64,000 bases of DNA from Bin55 sp964572845 (GTDB lineage Bacteria > Pseudomonadota > Gammaproteobacteria > Pseudomonadales > Azotimanducaceae), in assembly GCA_964572845.1 (NCBI GenBank), contig CAZNFX010000002.1:248001-312000 (forward strand), written 5' to 3'. Position 1 is the first letter of the stretch, and the number at the start of each line of letters is the position of its first letter. A model generated the notes under the pieces. It was not told the DNA's origin and searched no databases. It saw nothing but the letters and a program-made list of their open reading frames with translations. Shown one piece after another: positions 9,120 through 18,313 of this stretch. The position numbers and the translations under genes were made by a program.

Positions 9120-9839
9120 TCAAAATAACTCTGATTCAATCTCTCTCATGTATTTGTTGGTGTAGTAGATATCGGGGTCTTGCTTCTTTGGCCTCACGCG
9201 AATTTCGAATCTTGGGTCGTCTGGACTCTTTGCGTTGAATAGAACAAACCCAATCCCGAACACTTGGCAAAGGGAGTCGAGCCGTGACAACTCGTCCTTT
9301 GCTACCTGCGTGGGTACTACTAAGTACGATCTGTGGCTGAAGAGGCAGTACGCGCAGGCTTGTCCGAATGCAGTTATGAGTTGGTTTGTGTTCGTTTTGA
9401 TCTCTGCTGACACGATCTCAATCGGCGGTTTTACGATGTCGCTCGGCCTCGAGTCCCGTTTCCCAATTACGTCTGGCGTTCCCCATTTGTCCTTGAATCG
9501 GTTGCCACCAAGGGCAATTGCTTTTGTCACGTCTTCAACATCGTTCTTCAACCACTCGGCAAACGGCTCGTAGAATTCTTCCTCTTTGGTGGACGTCGCA
9601 GTTGAAGGTGTCGTAGATCCACCCTCAGGCAAGACCTTATATAAACCACGACTGGGTTTTTCGATCTTTGGGATGCGGAGATGAAGATCAAAGATAGTTC
9701 CGTGGATAGTGTTCTTATTGAAATTGCTATCGATCTCGCGAATTTCCCGATGCAGGTCTGAGTATTTGATTCCCTCCGGGTGGTTCTCGATGATCTTAAT
9801 GGCTTCCTCTCGGATGCGTGCTTTGATCCCTTTAGCCAT
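9120..9839 (-). CDS. Winged-helix plus PD-(D/E)XK nuclease-like protein
   Basis: A ~239-residue protein starting at ATG 9839 with GGAGA 6 bases upstream; a TTG at 9851 adds four residues. Residues ~1-70 look like a winged helix of the type fused to restriction endonucleases: a helical AIKIIENHPEGIKYSDLHRE segment and a final wing GLYKVL. After a Ser/Thr linker, residues ~95-200 carry a PD-(D/E)XK-like core: TPDVIG, then VSAEIKT giving D...E-x-K, then AFGQACAYCLFSHRSYLVVP. This suggests a DNA-binding nuclease related to restriction enzymes. No methyltransferase is adjacent, so it is not a standard restriction-modification pair. Proximity to ArdC fits a mobile or defence context. Catalytic activity is inferred from motifs only. 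Confidence 0.7.
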   Translation of the reverse strand: MAKGIKARIREEAIKIIENHPEGIKYSDLHREIREIDSNFNKNTIHGTIFDLHLRIPKIEKPSRGLYKVLPEGGSTTPSTATSTKEEEFYEPFAEWLKNDVEDVTKAIALGGNRFKDKWGTPDVIGKRDSRPSDIVKPPIEIVSAEIKTNTNQLITAFGQACAYCLFSHRSYLVVPTQVAKDELSRLDSLCQVFGIGFVLFNAKSPDDPRFEIRVRPKKQDPDIYYTNKYMREIESELF

Positions 9840-10004
9840 AGCTGTCTCCAAAAAACTTGTCGCGAATCATAGCAGCTGATTTCGTGCCTCATTCATGCCC
9901 TGAATTAGCTAATTGGCTTGTAAACCCCACTAGAAGAGAGTTCTGTGACGCCCAAATCAATTCGAGCTCCTTCAACGAAATTAGTTTGAAAAGCAACTAG
10001 CAAT

Positions 10005-11297
10005 CTATCCGAATTGCGGCACGACGTAGGGTCCCTCTGGGATTACTGCCACTTGCTTGGAAGTAGTTCGGCCCAGCGCATATTCAATTCCGTCTTCGAT
10101 GGATTGCGCCATATGCACCCCTGTCAATTCTCGATCGTTTCCAACTAGACCATCACTCACCAAGCAAAATTCGAACTCTTCTTGAGCGTTTGCTTGCATT
10201 TGCGTTTCCCATTCGTCTACATCAGCCTTCGGTTTTGTGGAAATTCGCTTCAGGAATGCGCTCGGACCCTCACGGAGCAAGTCATTTTGGGACTTTCGGA
10301 AGGCATCTGATCCGAGCCCCTCCTTGCACTCGGCTACAAGCACAAGGGTTCCCGTCTTCTTGAGAATGCTCAATGGCGTAATCATTCCCTTGACGGCCTG
10401 GTAGTAAGTCTGGTCTAGAGGGAAGCCCGCAGCTGACGTGACAATCGTGTCGAATTTGGTGGTTACTGGTACGGTGCAATAGCGCGCCGCGAAGTCCATA
10501 GCTGACTGGTGGCTTGAAACAATATCCCCGAAATTGACGAAGGCAAGATTTCGGTCTTCGTCAATCACCGTATTGACCGCATAGGCATCCGTGCCGGTAT
10601 AGGCTCGAAGCATTCTCAGGATCTCCAATTGCTCGAGATGCAGAGGATTTCCCTTGATGTTGCATGTGGTGCAATTGGGATCGTCGAGGATTCCTGCGCT
10701 GTGGAGCACACCAATGGTGTCTGCGTGAGCGATTCCCGGAGCAATCACTTTGCGACCTCCGGAGTAGCCCGCCATGAAGTGCGGTTCCACCAGACCCGTG
10801 ACTATCTTCAGATCCGCTTCCACGAATCGGCGATCCAGCAGCACTGGCGTTCCCCGTTGGGTTGTACCCAGATCGATGTGTGCAGCATCGTCCAGCGCTA
10901 TGTGATTCTCGATGGGAATAGTGTCCAATACACTCTTGTCTCCGATGAGAGCCTCTAGTTCACCACCCTCGTTCGGTCTGTGAAGGCCCGTAGCAACCAA
11001 GATCAAAATGTCGCGGTGGCTTATTCCTGCTGAAGTCAGCGTCTTGACGATGGGACCCAGCAAGATTTCGTTGGGCACTGGACGAGTTACATCGCAAACC
11101 AGAATGCATGCAGTAGTTGCCGATGCCGCTACCTGACTCAGCGGCGGCGAAACGTTCGGGTTTTCCAATGCCAATCGAACTTCCTCGATTGGATTGGATA
11201 GTACCGGCATTCTTGGCTTGCGAATGACGGAGACATTGCACTCCGGTGGAAACCGCACGGAAATCGACGATCTCCCATAGGGCAACGAAAGATTCAT
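10005..11297 (-). CDS. LarA-family (DUF2088) nickel-pincer racemase-like protein
   Basis: At 430 residues this matches lactate racemase LarA. Family landmarks appear in order: CDVTRPVP (arginine), ATGLHRP (first catalytic His), GLVEPHFMAGYSGGRKVIAP (His and the lysine that carries the nickel-pincer cofactor), VLHSAG (nickel-ligand His) and QAVKG (late lysine). LarA homologues racemise or epimerise 2-hydroxyacids using a pincer cofactor made by LarB, LarC and LarE, none of which is in this window. Substrates differ among homologues, so lactate is only one possibility. It lies downstream of the amidohydrolase gene on the same strand (76-base gap), suggesting co-transcription and a shared role with D- or 2-hydroxy/amino acids (inference). 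Confidence 0.85.
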   Translation of the reverse strand: MNLSLPYGRSSISVRFPPECNVSVIRKPRMPVLSNPIEEVRLALENPNVSPPLSQVAASATTACILVCDVTRPVPNEILLGPIVKTLTSAGISHRDILILVATGLHRPNEGGELEALIGDKSVLDTIPIENHIALDDAAHIDLGTTQRGTPVLLDRRFVEADLKIVTGLVEPHFMAGYSGGRKVIAPGIAHADTIGVLHSAGILDDPNCTTCNIKGNPLHLEQLEILRMLRAYTGTDAYAVNTVIDEDRNLAFVNFGDIVSSHQSAMDFAARYCTVPVTTKFDTIVTSAAGFPLDQTYYQAVKGMITPLSILKKTGTLVLVAECKEGLGSDAFRKSQNDLLREGPSAFLKRISTKPKADVDEWETQMQANAQEEFEFCLVSDGLVGNDRELTGVHMAQSIEDGIEYALGRTTSKQVAVIPEGPYVVPQFG

Positions 11298-11373
11298 GCT
11301 AATTGCCCCTCCTCTCTGTCATTGACAACCGAGAGGGATTTGTCTGCGAAATAACGCCTCTAACGAAGGATCG

Positions 11374-13032
11374 TCATCGCGAACCGCTTCTAAGCACCTC
11401 GCCTGCGTGTTCTCCCGTGTGTTCGTCGTCGCGCAAGATGACTGAACCGTTGCATACCGTCGCGACATATCCAGCCGCGCGTTGGATGAACCGCGGTGCA
11501 CCTCCCGGAAAGTCGTTGACGGTTTCAGGTTGCCTTTCTTCCAAGCGCTCTACGTCTAGGACATTGATGTCAGCACGCTTTCCTACTTCCAAGGTGCCCC
11601 TGTCGTCTAGTCCAAGCACTCGAGCCGGTTCGGAGCTGATTCGGCGCACAGCTTCAGGCAGGCTGTAGAGTTCGGCATCGCGGTGCCAGTGAGACAAGAC
11701 GAAGGTCGACCATCCGGAGTCGATCATCTGGCTCACATGAGCTCCTGCATCGCCAAGACCGGGCATAGCCCAATCCGTAGAGATCATGCGCTGCAGGTGT
11801 TCGAGGTTTACATTGAAGCTACGTACGTGGAACAGGGCTTTTCCGTCTGTTTCGAGCGTTATGCGGATCCACGACTCAACGAAGTGTTCACCCGCTTCCT
11901 CGGCGATGTCATACAAGCTCTCGTAGCGAGAGTGAGTGTAGTTGGGCCGTGGATTGCTTCCCATGTAGTACGCCCTTTTGGCAGTCTTTTCAAAGTTTTC
12001 GTGCTGTGGATGATCCTTCACCTCCTGCACCAGAACGGCTCGAAAGTCTGAGTCACGCAGCGCTGAAAGCCGTTCAGGCAGGCTCATCTTTCGCAGTTTG
12101 TTCCACGACTCTGTGCGCCAGAAATTGTTTGTCGATAGTCCTATTATCCCGCCGCCGCTTCTTGGAACGGTTACAGCAGTCACGTCAAGACCCTGTTCCC
12201 GCATTCCTCTGACTCGTTCATCCAGCAGTGCAGCATGTTCGGCTATGGCACTAAAGAGAACGGGGCCGTTCTTTGCTTCCTCGGCTAGCAAATCCATTTC
12301 GGTCTCGAGATCTCCAAAGTGCGGAACAGTTTGCATGATCCCGCCGTTGGATCCCACTGCATTCGAAATTGCAAGCAATTCTTCGCGTGTCGCAAAAGTA
12401 CCTGGTATTGGCCTTCTGTCAGGCAAGACGTGACCGGGATGACGATTGACCGAGAATCCGATCGCTCCTTCCTTCACCGATTGACCAGCGAGATCGGCGA
12501 TTTGACGAATCTCGTCTTCGGTTGGTTGTCCATCAATAGCCCGTTCACCCATCACGAAGAAACGCGTAGCACTGTGACCCACAAGACCCGTTACGTTGAT
12601 CATCGGGTTCAATCGTTCGATTGAATCCAGGTACTCTCCGTAGGTTTCCCAGTCCCAGGGCAATCCCGTCAAGATCGCGTACTTGGGAATGTCTTCGACC
12701 GTTTCCATCATGCCGGCAAGGAATTCGCGATCGCCTTTCTTGCAGGGAGCAAAGGTAACGCCGCAGTTTCCAAGCAATGCAGTGGTGACACCGTGCCATG
12801 TAATTGACGTCAGTTTGGTGTCCCACCCAATCTGGGCGTCGAGGTGCGTGTGCAGATCGACAAATCCAGGGGTAACTGCTTTGCCCTCAGCATCGATCTC
12901 TCGGGATCCTTTGGGACTATTCTCGCCGACGTGTGTGATTGTGTTGTCGTCGACCGCAACGTCGGCAACATACGGTTCGGAACCGGTGCCGTCTACTATT
13001 AGTCCGTTGCGAATTACAAGGTCGTGTGCCAC
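11374..13032 (-). CDS. Amidohydrolase, N-acyl-D-amino-acid deacylase-like
   Basis: About 552 residues from GTG 13032, which has an AGGATA ribosome-site candidate 6 bases upstream and begins the usual family start (AHDLVIRNGLIVDGTG). A frame extension to ATG 13080 adds an unlikely His/Trp/Gln-rich leader. Metal-binding features include FVDLHTHLDA (HxH), GNCGVTFAPC near the position of the bridging Cys in D-aminoacylase, and GLGDAGAHV, which supplies the late catalytic Asp. The C-terminal GTLEVGKRADINVLD closes the composite beta-sandwich. Family members hydrolyse N-acyl-D-amino acids or related amides. Exact substrate is unknown. It is the first gene of a probable two-gene unit with the LarA-like gene. 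Confidence 0.87.
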   Translation of the reverse strand: MAHDLVIRNGLIVDGTGSEPYVADVAVDDNTITHVGENSPKGSREIDAEGKAVTPGFVDLHTHLDAQIGWDTKLTSITWHGVTTALLGNCGVTFAPCKKGDREFLAGMMETVEDIPKYAILTGLPWDWETYGEYLDSIERLNPMINVTGLVGHSATRFFVMGERAIDGQPTEDEIRQIADLAGQSVKEGAIGFSVNRHPGHVLPDRRPIPGTFATREELLAISNAVGSNGGIMQTVPHFGDLETEMDLLAEEAKNGPVLFSAIAEHAALLDERVRGMREQGLDVTAVTVPRSGGGIIGLSTNNFWRTESWNKLRKMSLPERLSALRDSDFRAVLVQEVKDHPQHENFEKTAKRAYYMGSNPRPNYTHSRYESLYDIAEEAGEHFVESWIRITLETDGKALFHVRSFNVNLEHLQRMISTDWAMPGLGDAGAHVSQMIDSGWSTFVLSHWHRDAELYSLPEAVRRISSEPARVLGLDDRGTLEVGKRADINVLDVERLEERQPETVNDFPGGAPRFIQRAAGYVATVCNGSVILRDDEHTGEHAGEVLRSGSR

Positions 13033-13379
13033 TTGGCTATCCTGCGTTTGCTGGGGAGAGTGCCAATGATGCCAAATCATCGCATGACTGGCAATTTGTC
13101 ATGATCGGAGGGGGTAATTCGGCATTTTTCCGGAGGCCAAACGACAGACAGAATATGCCGTATGCAACCCCTCAGCAACGCCGCACATCGAATCGCTCGA
13201 TACTTACAACAGAACTACGAAGAAATTAGTGTTTTCGTCCCTTTGAAATGCAAGAGTGCGGGACTCTTCTTGCATTGCACGTGCACGAGGTTATTCTGAG
13301 CGAACACCTAGATTGGTCCGCTCGACCTTTTTGGCTCATGAGGAAGCCTCCTTAGCCTACTTGTACTGCGAGTCCCTTG
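13033..13379. other. Intergenic region upstream of the amidohydrolase
   Basis: This holds the presumed promoter of the minus-strand amidohydrolase unit and the end of the gene at 13380. An imperfect hairpin occurs at 13248-13275 (ATGCAAGAGT pairing with a copy interrupted by three extra bases). It lacks a T-tract, so I do not call it a terminator. No small gene is evident. Confidence 0.4.
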
Positions 13380-14081
13380 CTACTGCGGACTCTCTTCACT
13401 GCCAAATATCCCTCTTGCAGTGGTAAGTTGCTCAGCGAAGAATTCTGCGTATTCATGGCCGGACGAATTGAGCTTGTTGTACGCAGCATCGAACGCTTCC
13501 TTGGATTGGTCGGATGGAGTTTCTAGCAATCGTGTAAGAGCTATCCAACCTGCTTGCATTAGCTTGTCTATCTCGGTTTCGGACACCTCATATGCCGCTT
13601 CGAAATTTTCGACGGCAAGATCGAACTCTTTGGCTGCTAGTGCATGCGCTCCGTTGATCCACAGAATGTTCGACGTGATGTCGTCCGCAGCCTTCGAGTA
13701 TTCAAGCCCCACTCGAGCGGCGGAAAAACCAAGTTCTTGAGCTTCTGGCGATATGGGTCCTGTGTCTCCCCATCCTGGCCAAGTGAAAGCTGCGATGTTG
13801 TACGCGACTCCACGGGCAAATTTTCGAATCTTGTTGACTGCTTTGGGATCGTCGTCTTTGGCCTGCTCGATTTGATCGTCCAGATAGAGCAATTGCAGTC
13901 GAGCGACGGGTACGAAGAGCGCGTCTTTCTTGATATTGCGGAGTTCCCGCATCAGTTCGCCGATTTGGCGAAATTCGTCATCGGAAATCTTGGCTAAGGC
14001 GAGTTCTTCAGAATTCACGGCAGTTGCTCCAAGGCATGTCAATACAAATGTCAGCAAGAGATGAAGGAGTTTTTCGTTCAA
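13380..14081 (-). CDS. Exported helical protein, unknown function
   Basis: A 233-residue protein with a clear signal peptide (MNEKLLHLLLTFVLTCLGA, cleavage near residues 19-25). The mature part is predicted all-helical. Its middle (NGAHALAAKEFDLAVENFEAA) resembles a TPR unit, and further Ala-rich helices follow. No enzymatic motif or lipobox is present, so a periplasmic location is likely. The gene is monocistronic by spacing: 257 bases separate its start from the end of the next minus-strand gene. I do not recognise a named family; TPR-like is an inference from one repeat. Confidence 0.65.
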   Translation of the reverse strand: MNEKLLHLLLTFVLTCLGATAVNSEELALAKISDDEFRQIGELMRELRNIKKDALFVPVARLQLLYLDDQIEQAKDDDPKAVNKIRKFARGVAYNIAAFTWPGWGDTGPISPEAQELGFSAARVGLEYSKAADDITSNILWINGAHALAAKEFDLAVENFEAAYEVSETEIDKLMQAGWIALTRLLETPSDQSKEAFDAAYNKLNSSGHEYAEFFAEQLTTARGIFGSEESPQ

Positions 14082-14337
14082 AGTATTTCTCGAATACGTC
14101 AGTAAGCGCTTGGCATTCGGGCATTGGCGGATTGATCCTTAACGGCGTGAGCAACCAACAGATACTCGAGCTTGGATCCGTCTACCAGGCCGAGGGTAGT
14201 CTAGACGAGCGCGCACCAGTGTTGCAATCGCTGCAAGTTTCGGCTCAACTTATACCCGATCTCGAGTGGCTCATCCTTGCTTCGTTAGGAGACTTGCCGC
14301 ACACGACGATACACCGATCCGCGATCGTTAAGCGATT

Positions 14338-14820
14338 CTATTGGTAATCTGAAACGCCGAGCCTATCAAGTTGATTGAGATAGACTCTCTTGCCCCAGAA
14401 CAGCCAGCCAATGTAAAGCGGTAGAGCAAGGATAATCAGGCCAATTCCAAACCGAGTAACGAAGTTCAATCCATAGGCAAATGTGTCGTAGACGCCAAGC
14501 AAAGTGGTGAACTTGTTGAGGGCGTAGACAATTGCCAACACTATGGGAATGGCAATTGCAAAGGAAGCTGCCCATGCACGAGCAATAGCTTTTGAAATAG
14601 CATTAAGGTCGCTTCGAGGGATCCCTCTAGCGACTAGCACATTTCGCACAATGCGGTACGTGATGGCCATTGCGACTAGAAGTATGGCCCATACGCCAGC
14701 AACGACCACCAAGGCGACATTGTCAAACAGCGTTACAAGCAACAAGAATACTAAGAGGCTATGAAGGAGCACCCAATTGCAGAATTTCCAGAGCGCGTCT
14801 GGAGTATTCGGTTTCAACAT
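14338..14820 (-). CDS. Small polytopic membrane protein, unknown function
   Basis: A 160-residue protein with about four hydrophobic segments (~10-29, 33-52, ~85-105, ~125-147). Between helices 2 and 3 a basic stretch (RIVRNVLVARGIPRSD) suggests a cytoplasmic loop. The C-terminus is short and polar. No family motif is recognised. It is divergent from pnuC with a 320-base gap and follows no obvious operon partner. Confidence 0.6.
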   Translation of the reverse strand: MLKPNTPDALWKFCNWVLLHSLLVFLLLVTLFDNVALVVVAGVWAILLVAMAITYRIVRNVLVARGIPRSDLNAISKAIARAWAASFAIAIPIVLAIVYALNKFTTLLGVYDTFAYGLNFVTRFGIGLIILALPLYIGWLFWGKRVYLNQLDRLGVSDYQ

Positions 14821-14952
14821 GTGTGCAAGAGTCTTCGTAGTTTGTCCATGCTTGTGAGCCGTCGTTCACCGTGAGCGCTCTCTAGAGTCAATCGTACAAC
14901 AGGGTGGCTCGCGTGTCCATGATCTTGGTCTGCACTCTACAGCTAACAGGTA

Positions 14953-15123
14953 ATGCAAGAAGTCTTAGAGTCTGGCTCTCCCCTGACGGGAACGCTTGGT
15001 TTCAACATGTCCAGCGTCGGCTTTGGTCAGGTTCCAAAACCTCAATTCGTGGTTGGTTTGGCAATGAGTACGCCGATGCAGGGACTTTACGAATGGATTT
15101 CGATTAAATTGTTGGGTAAGTAA
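14953..15123 (+). CDS. Possible 56-residue small protein upstream of pnuC
   Basis: An ATG at 14953 opens 56 codons ending at TAA 15121-15123, 17 bases before pnuC. The peptide looks protein-like (GFNMSSVGFGQVPKPQFVV, then LYEWISIKLLGK). A weak AGG precedes the start, and an in-frame TAA lies just upstream. A competing 67-codon frame from 14904 covers the same DNA in another phase, so coding is not established. I do not recognise a family. If real, it could be co-transcribed with pnuC. Confidence 0.25.
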   Translation: MQEVLESGSPLTGTLGFNMSSVGFGQVPKPQFVVGLAMSTPMQGLYEWISIKLLGK

Positions 15124-15140
15124 GTTTGCGAATGTGAGGA

Positions 15141-15758
15141 ATGCTAGCTGTGGATTGGAATGCGATTTGGAATTTCTGGCTCTTCATCGACGAACCGATC
15201 GGCTTGGTGCTTGGTGTTCTGATCGTTCTGTGCTTGATTCGACAGAACCTTTGGGCTTGGCCGCTGGGCGTCTTCTATGTGTTTGTCTCGATTACCGTTC
15301 TCCTTGAAGCCAAGCTCTATGCCAATCTCGCGCTTCACGTACTGGGATTCCTGCCACTGAATCTCTACGGATGGTATGTCTGGCTGTTCGGCGGAGAGCA
15401 GCGGGACGACTTGCCGGTCACTCGAAGCGGTTGGACTCTGTTGGCCATTCTGGCGGCGATATGCGTAGTGGGAGGATTGGCTCTCGGGTTTCTCTTCAAC
15501 ACCTACACCGATGCTGCGCTGCCCTATCTCGACAACGGAATCTTCATGATGAGCTTCGGTGCCATGTACTTGACCGCCCACAAGAAGATAGAGAATTGGG
15601 TGATTTGGTTCTTGGTCAATGTGATATCCGTTGTCGTCTATGTGAGTCAGGGTCTTTGGTTGTATGGACTGCTGTATTTCGCCTACATATTCATGGCAAT
15701 TTGGGGATTTTTCGAGTGGCGGAATTCAATGAGGCTACAGGGCCAAGATGCTGACTAA
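15141..15758 (+). CDS. pnuC: PnuC-family vitamin (nicotinamide riboside-type) transporter
   Basis: A 205-residue membrane protein with about seven helices. PnuC signatures are present: RQNLWAWPLGV, the NLYGWYVW segment, and the C-terminal half ENWVIWFLVNVISVVVYVSQ followed by WLYGLLYFAYIFMAIWGFFEW. PnuC proteins facilitate entry of nicotinamide riboside; relatives take up thiamine (PnuT) or riboflavin (PnuX). No TPP or FMN riboswitch core is visible upstream, so NAD-precursor uptake is the default, not proven. ATG 15141 directly abuts a GAGGA; GTG 15150 has better spacing and may be the true start. Confidence 0.85.
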   Translation: MLAVDWNAIWNFWLFIDEPIGLVLGVLIVLCLIRQNLWAWPLGVFYVFVSITVLLEAKLYANLALHVLGFLPLNLYGWYVWLFGGEQRDDLPVTRSGWTLLAILAAICVVGGLALGFLFNTYTDAALPYLDNGIFMMSFGAMYLTAHKKIENWVIWFLVNVISVVVYVSQGLWLYGLLYFAYIFMAIWGFFEWRNSMRLQGQDAD

Positions 15759-15848
15759 ACTTGCATTGGCAGTTCAAGCGCGACTGTCTATTGGGCGAGA
15801 TTGTTTCGGTTGTGCAACTTTTTGACGGCATTAGGAGATAGGCCCGCA

Positions 15849-18080
15849 ATGAAGAGATTTGGCTATTCAATATCTCTGTTGCTGATTTTGCTTGTGTCCC
15901 AGGTCCAGGGAGCGGATTCAGTGACGCTGCATGGCAGCATTGTGGGCAGCGATGGCCAGAATCCTAGCGTGTGGATAGGCGTATTCGAGCTGCCCATTCG
16001 ACCTAAAGCACAAGCAACCCGTTGGACTCACGTGACCACCACGGAATTCACTTTGCCAGTACCAGGTGTGAACGAACTCCAAATAGTGGCTTTGCAGAAA
16101 AACTTTGTGCCGGTTGCACTCCGGATCAATCCTAGGTCGGAAAACGCACGAATCGACCTCAAGTTTCAGAAAGGGCACACGGTGGAAGGAGTTGTGCTTT
16201 CTACTGACGACATTCCTGTCGCAAGCGCAAGCCTGACCGTGGTGCAGGAGGACTTGCTGGACGTCCAAATTCCCGATCATCTCAAGCTGGTATGGTCTAG
16301 CGACGACCACGGACAATTCAAGATTGGCGGACTCGTAGGCAACTATGTATACAAAATCGACGTTGAGGCCCAGTTCCTGGAAGTCGAGACATTTGCTGTT
16401 CAGATGCCGAAGAACGGCGACCACCGCCATGACTTGCGTCTTTCTGACGCCTTCTTTGTACGGGGCCGAGTAGTGGATCGCGATGGGGCTCGCGTTCAAG
16501 ATGCCACAGTAAAGTTTGATCACAATATTGGCCGAACTTCTCCATTAACGTCTACCTCAACCTCTAGTACCACGACAAATACCACAGGCGAGTTTCGAGC
16601 TGGGCCATACCCACGTAGTAACGAGTTCTGGCTGTCAGCGAAGCACGGCGAACGAGGCACATCAGAGCGGCTTCTAGTTACTTCAGGTGAACGTGACCAA
16701 GTTCTGACTCTCAGAGGCATGGTTCAAGTGGTTGGAACAGTCATAGATGCCTCAACAGGAAAGCCGATTGATGACTTCAATCTAGTAGCGATTCAAGCAA
16801 ACGAAAGTAGAGACTATTCACATTCGGGATCGAATGGTGAAATCTCGTGCTTAGTGGACTCGATGACCATACGCCTGGTAATTGATGCAGGCGATCACAT
16901 CCCACACTTCAGCGCGGACGTGAATCTTAAGAACATTGAAAGATTCGATATGGGAATGATTACCCTCAATCGTGCGAGGCGGCTGAAGGGCCAGGTCTAT
17001 GACGCTGCAAGCGGCGAACCCATAGCGAGAGCGAGGGTTTCTCACTTCGACAGCCAGCTGACCAAGAATGTAGACACTGCTTGGTTGAGCATTGTCAACT
17101 ACTATTCAAATGAGTTTCTACGCACATCCACCGACGCAAAGGGGCAGTACACGCTGAGTCGCTTGCCGAATGAATCGACTCACTTGAAAGTGTCCGCCAA
17201 GGAATACCACGAGCAGGAGATTCAGGTAGATCCTGCCATCACCAAGTTCGACATACCATTGACGCGAAAGGTACCGTCCCGCACGAGAATTCAAGGAAAG
17301 GTAGAAACTACAGCGGGCAATCCGATTAGTGGCAGAGTGCTTTTTCTCAACGAAATGGAACTCGTTGGTAGGGTTGAGGTTCAAAGCGATGGACTCTTTG
17401 ACTATGCAACAAAACCGGGTTTTTATGTCGTGTATGCGGCTACCGGAAATGGAATGTCGGAGACCGCAAAGATTGTCTTGACTGAAGACGAAATTCGGGT
17501 AATCAATTTGGTTGTTCCTTCCAATGGTCGCCTAAGTGGCCTTATAGGAGGTTTGGGGGATGGGGAGATTGTCTCCCTGTACGTTTACGCCAACGACATC
17601 TCGGTAGAAACGCTGTGGGGTGTTGAGAACGGCGACTTTGAAATCTCTGGACTAGGGACCGGCTCCTTCACACTTAGCGCTGCGACTACTCGGAATCGAT
17701 CGCAGTGGAAGTCCTTTGAGATAGATGCAGCTACTCGAGAAGCAGTCATTGAATTAGATTTTTCAGGGAATTCCCGGTTGTATGGGACAGTGAAATCTCC
17801 TGACGGCTCAGTTCCTCAGGGAAGAGTCAGTGCTATTGCCAAGCAAGAAGGCCAAGTGTCCGGCTACGTCTCCATCAAACCCGATGGCACCTTTGAGATT
17901 GAAAGTCTGGACAACGGAGAGTACACAGTTCAGATCCATCAAGTCAAAGTGCTAACTCTGGAGCGACCGGAGGGAACTGCCACGCTATCGTCACCATTCC
18001 TTATCCATAAGGAGAATGTAGCCGTCAATGGAGAGACAGCGTTGCATTTGGAGCTAGAGATTCCCTCCGATTCAGAGTGA
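15849..18080 (+). CDS. Secreted carboxypeptidase-regulatory-like repeat protein, paralogue 1 of 4
   Basis: About 743 residues from ATG 15849, preceded by TAGGAGATA and followed by a signal peptide (MKRFGYSISLLLILLVSQVQ). An upstream in-frame start adds 16 non-signal residues and is rejected. The mature protein opens with a shared module (VWIGVFELP ... ELQIVALQKNFVP). A chain of beta-sandwich modules follows, each opening with a G-x-V-x-D/S pattern: VEGVVLSTDDIPVASASL, VRGRVVDRDGARVQDATV, VVGTVIDASTGKPIDDFNL, LKGQVYDAASGEPIARARVS, IQGKVETTAGNPISGRV and RLYGTVKSPDGSVPQGRVSA. This matches the carboxypeptidase-regulatory/CnaB-like fold. It ends PSDSE. No enzyme domain or cell-wall anchor is seen. 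A surface or secreted structural or binding role is inferred. Confidence 0.85.
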   Translation: MKRFGYSISLLLILLVSQVQGADSVTLHGSIVGSDGQNPSVWIGVFELPIRPKAQATRWTHVTTTEFTLPVPGVNELQIVALQKNFVPVALRINPRSENARIDLKFQKGHTVEGVVLSTDDIPVASASLTVVQEDLLDVQIPDHLKLVWSSDDHGQFKIGGLVGNYVYKIDVEAQFLEVETFAVQMPKNGDHRHDLRLSDAFFVRGRVVDRDGARVQDATVKFDHNIGRTSPLTSTSTSSTTTNTTGEFRAGPYPRSNEFWLSAKHGERGTSERLLVTSGERDQVLTLRGMVQVVGTVIDASTGKPIDDFNLVAIQANESRDYSHSGSNGEISCLVDSMTIRLVIDAGDHIPHFSADVNLKNIERFDMGMITLNRARRLKGQVYDAASGEPIARARVSHFDSQLTKNVDTAWLSIVNYYSNEFLRTSTDAKGQYTLSRLPNESTHLKVSAKEYHEQEIQVDPAITKFDIPLTRKVPSRTRIQGKVETTAGNPISGRVLFLNEMELVGRVEVQSDGLFDYATKPGFYVVYAATGNGMSETAKIVLTEDEIRVINLVVPSNGRLSGLIGGLGDGEIVSLYVYANDISVETLWGVENGDFEISGLGTGSFTLSAATTRNRSQWKSFEIDAATREAVIELDFSGNSRLYGTVKSPDGSVPQGRVSAIAKQEGQVSGYVSIKPDGTFEIESLDNGEYTVQIHQVKVLTLERPEGTATLSSPFLIHKENVAVNGETALHLELEIPSDSE

Positions 18081-18313
18081 TTGCGACGGAGATTCATGCT
18101 GTCGCATCAATGTATGAGTAATTGGATATGTATTGCTGCTTCGGCGCTATGCATTGATTGGTGTTAATAGAACGCTAGGTCATCACCATCACGAGCAAAC
18201 CGACACAATCGCGGCCGAGTGTGTCTATGGATGGTGGTTCACAGACATGAAGTGAACGCATGCAACAGCTTGACGTTGCGGAGATCTCTATGACGGATTG
18301 GGGAGTTGGGCAC

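Noticed and set aside
13248..13275. Terminator hairpin
   Set aside because: The stem is interrupted and there is no T-tract in either direction.
14821..15140. TPP or FMN riboswitch ahead of pnuC
   Set aside because: No conserved thi-box or RFN core was found in the leader.
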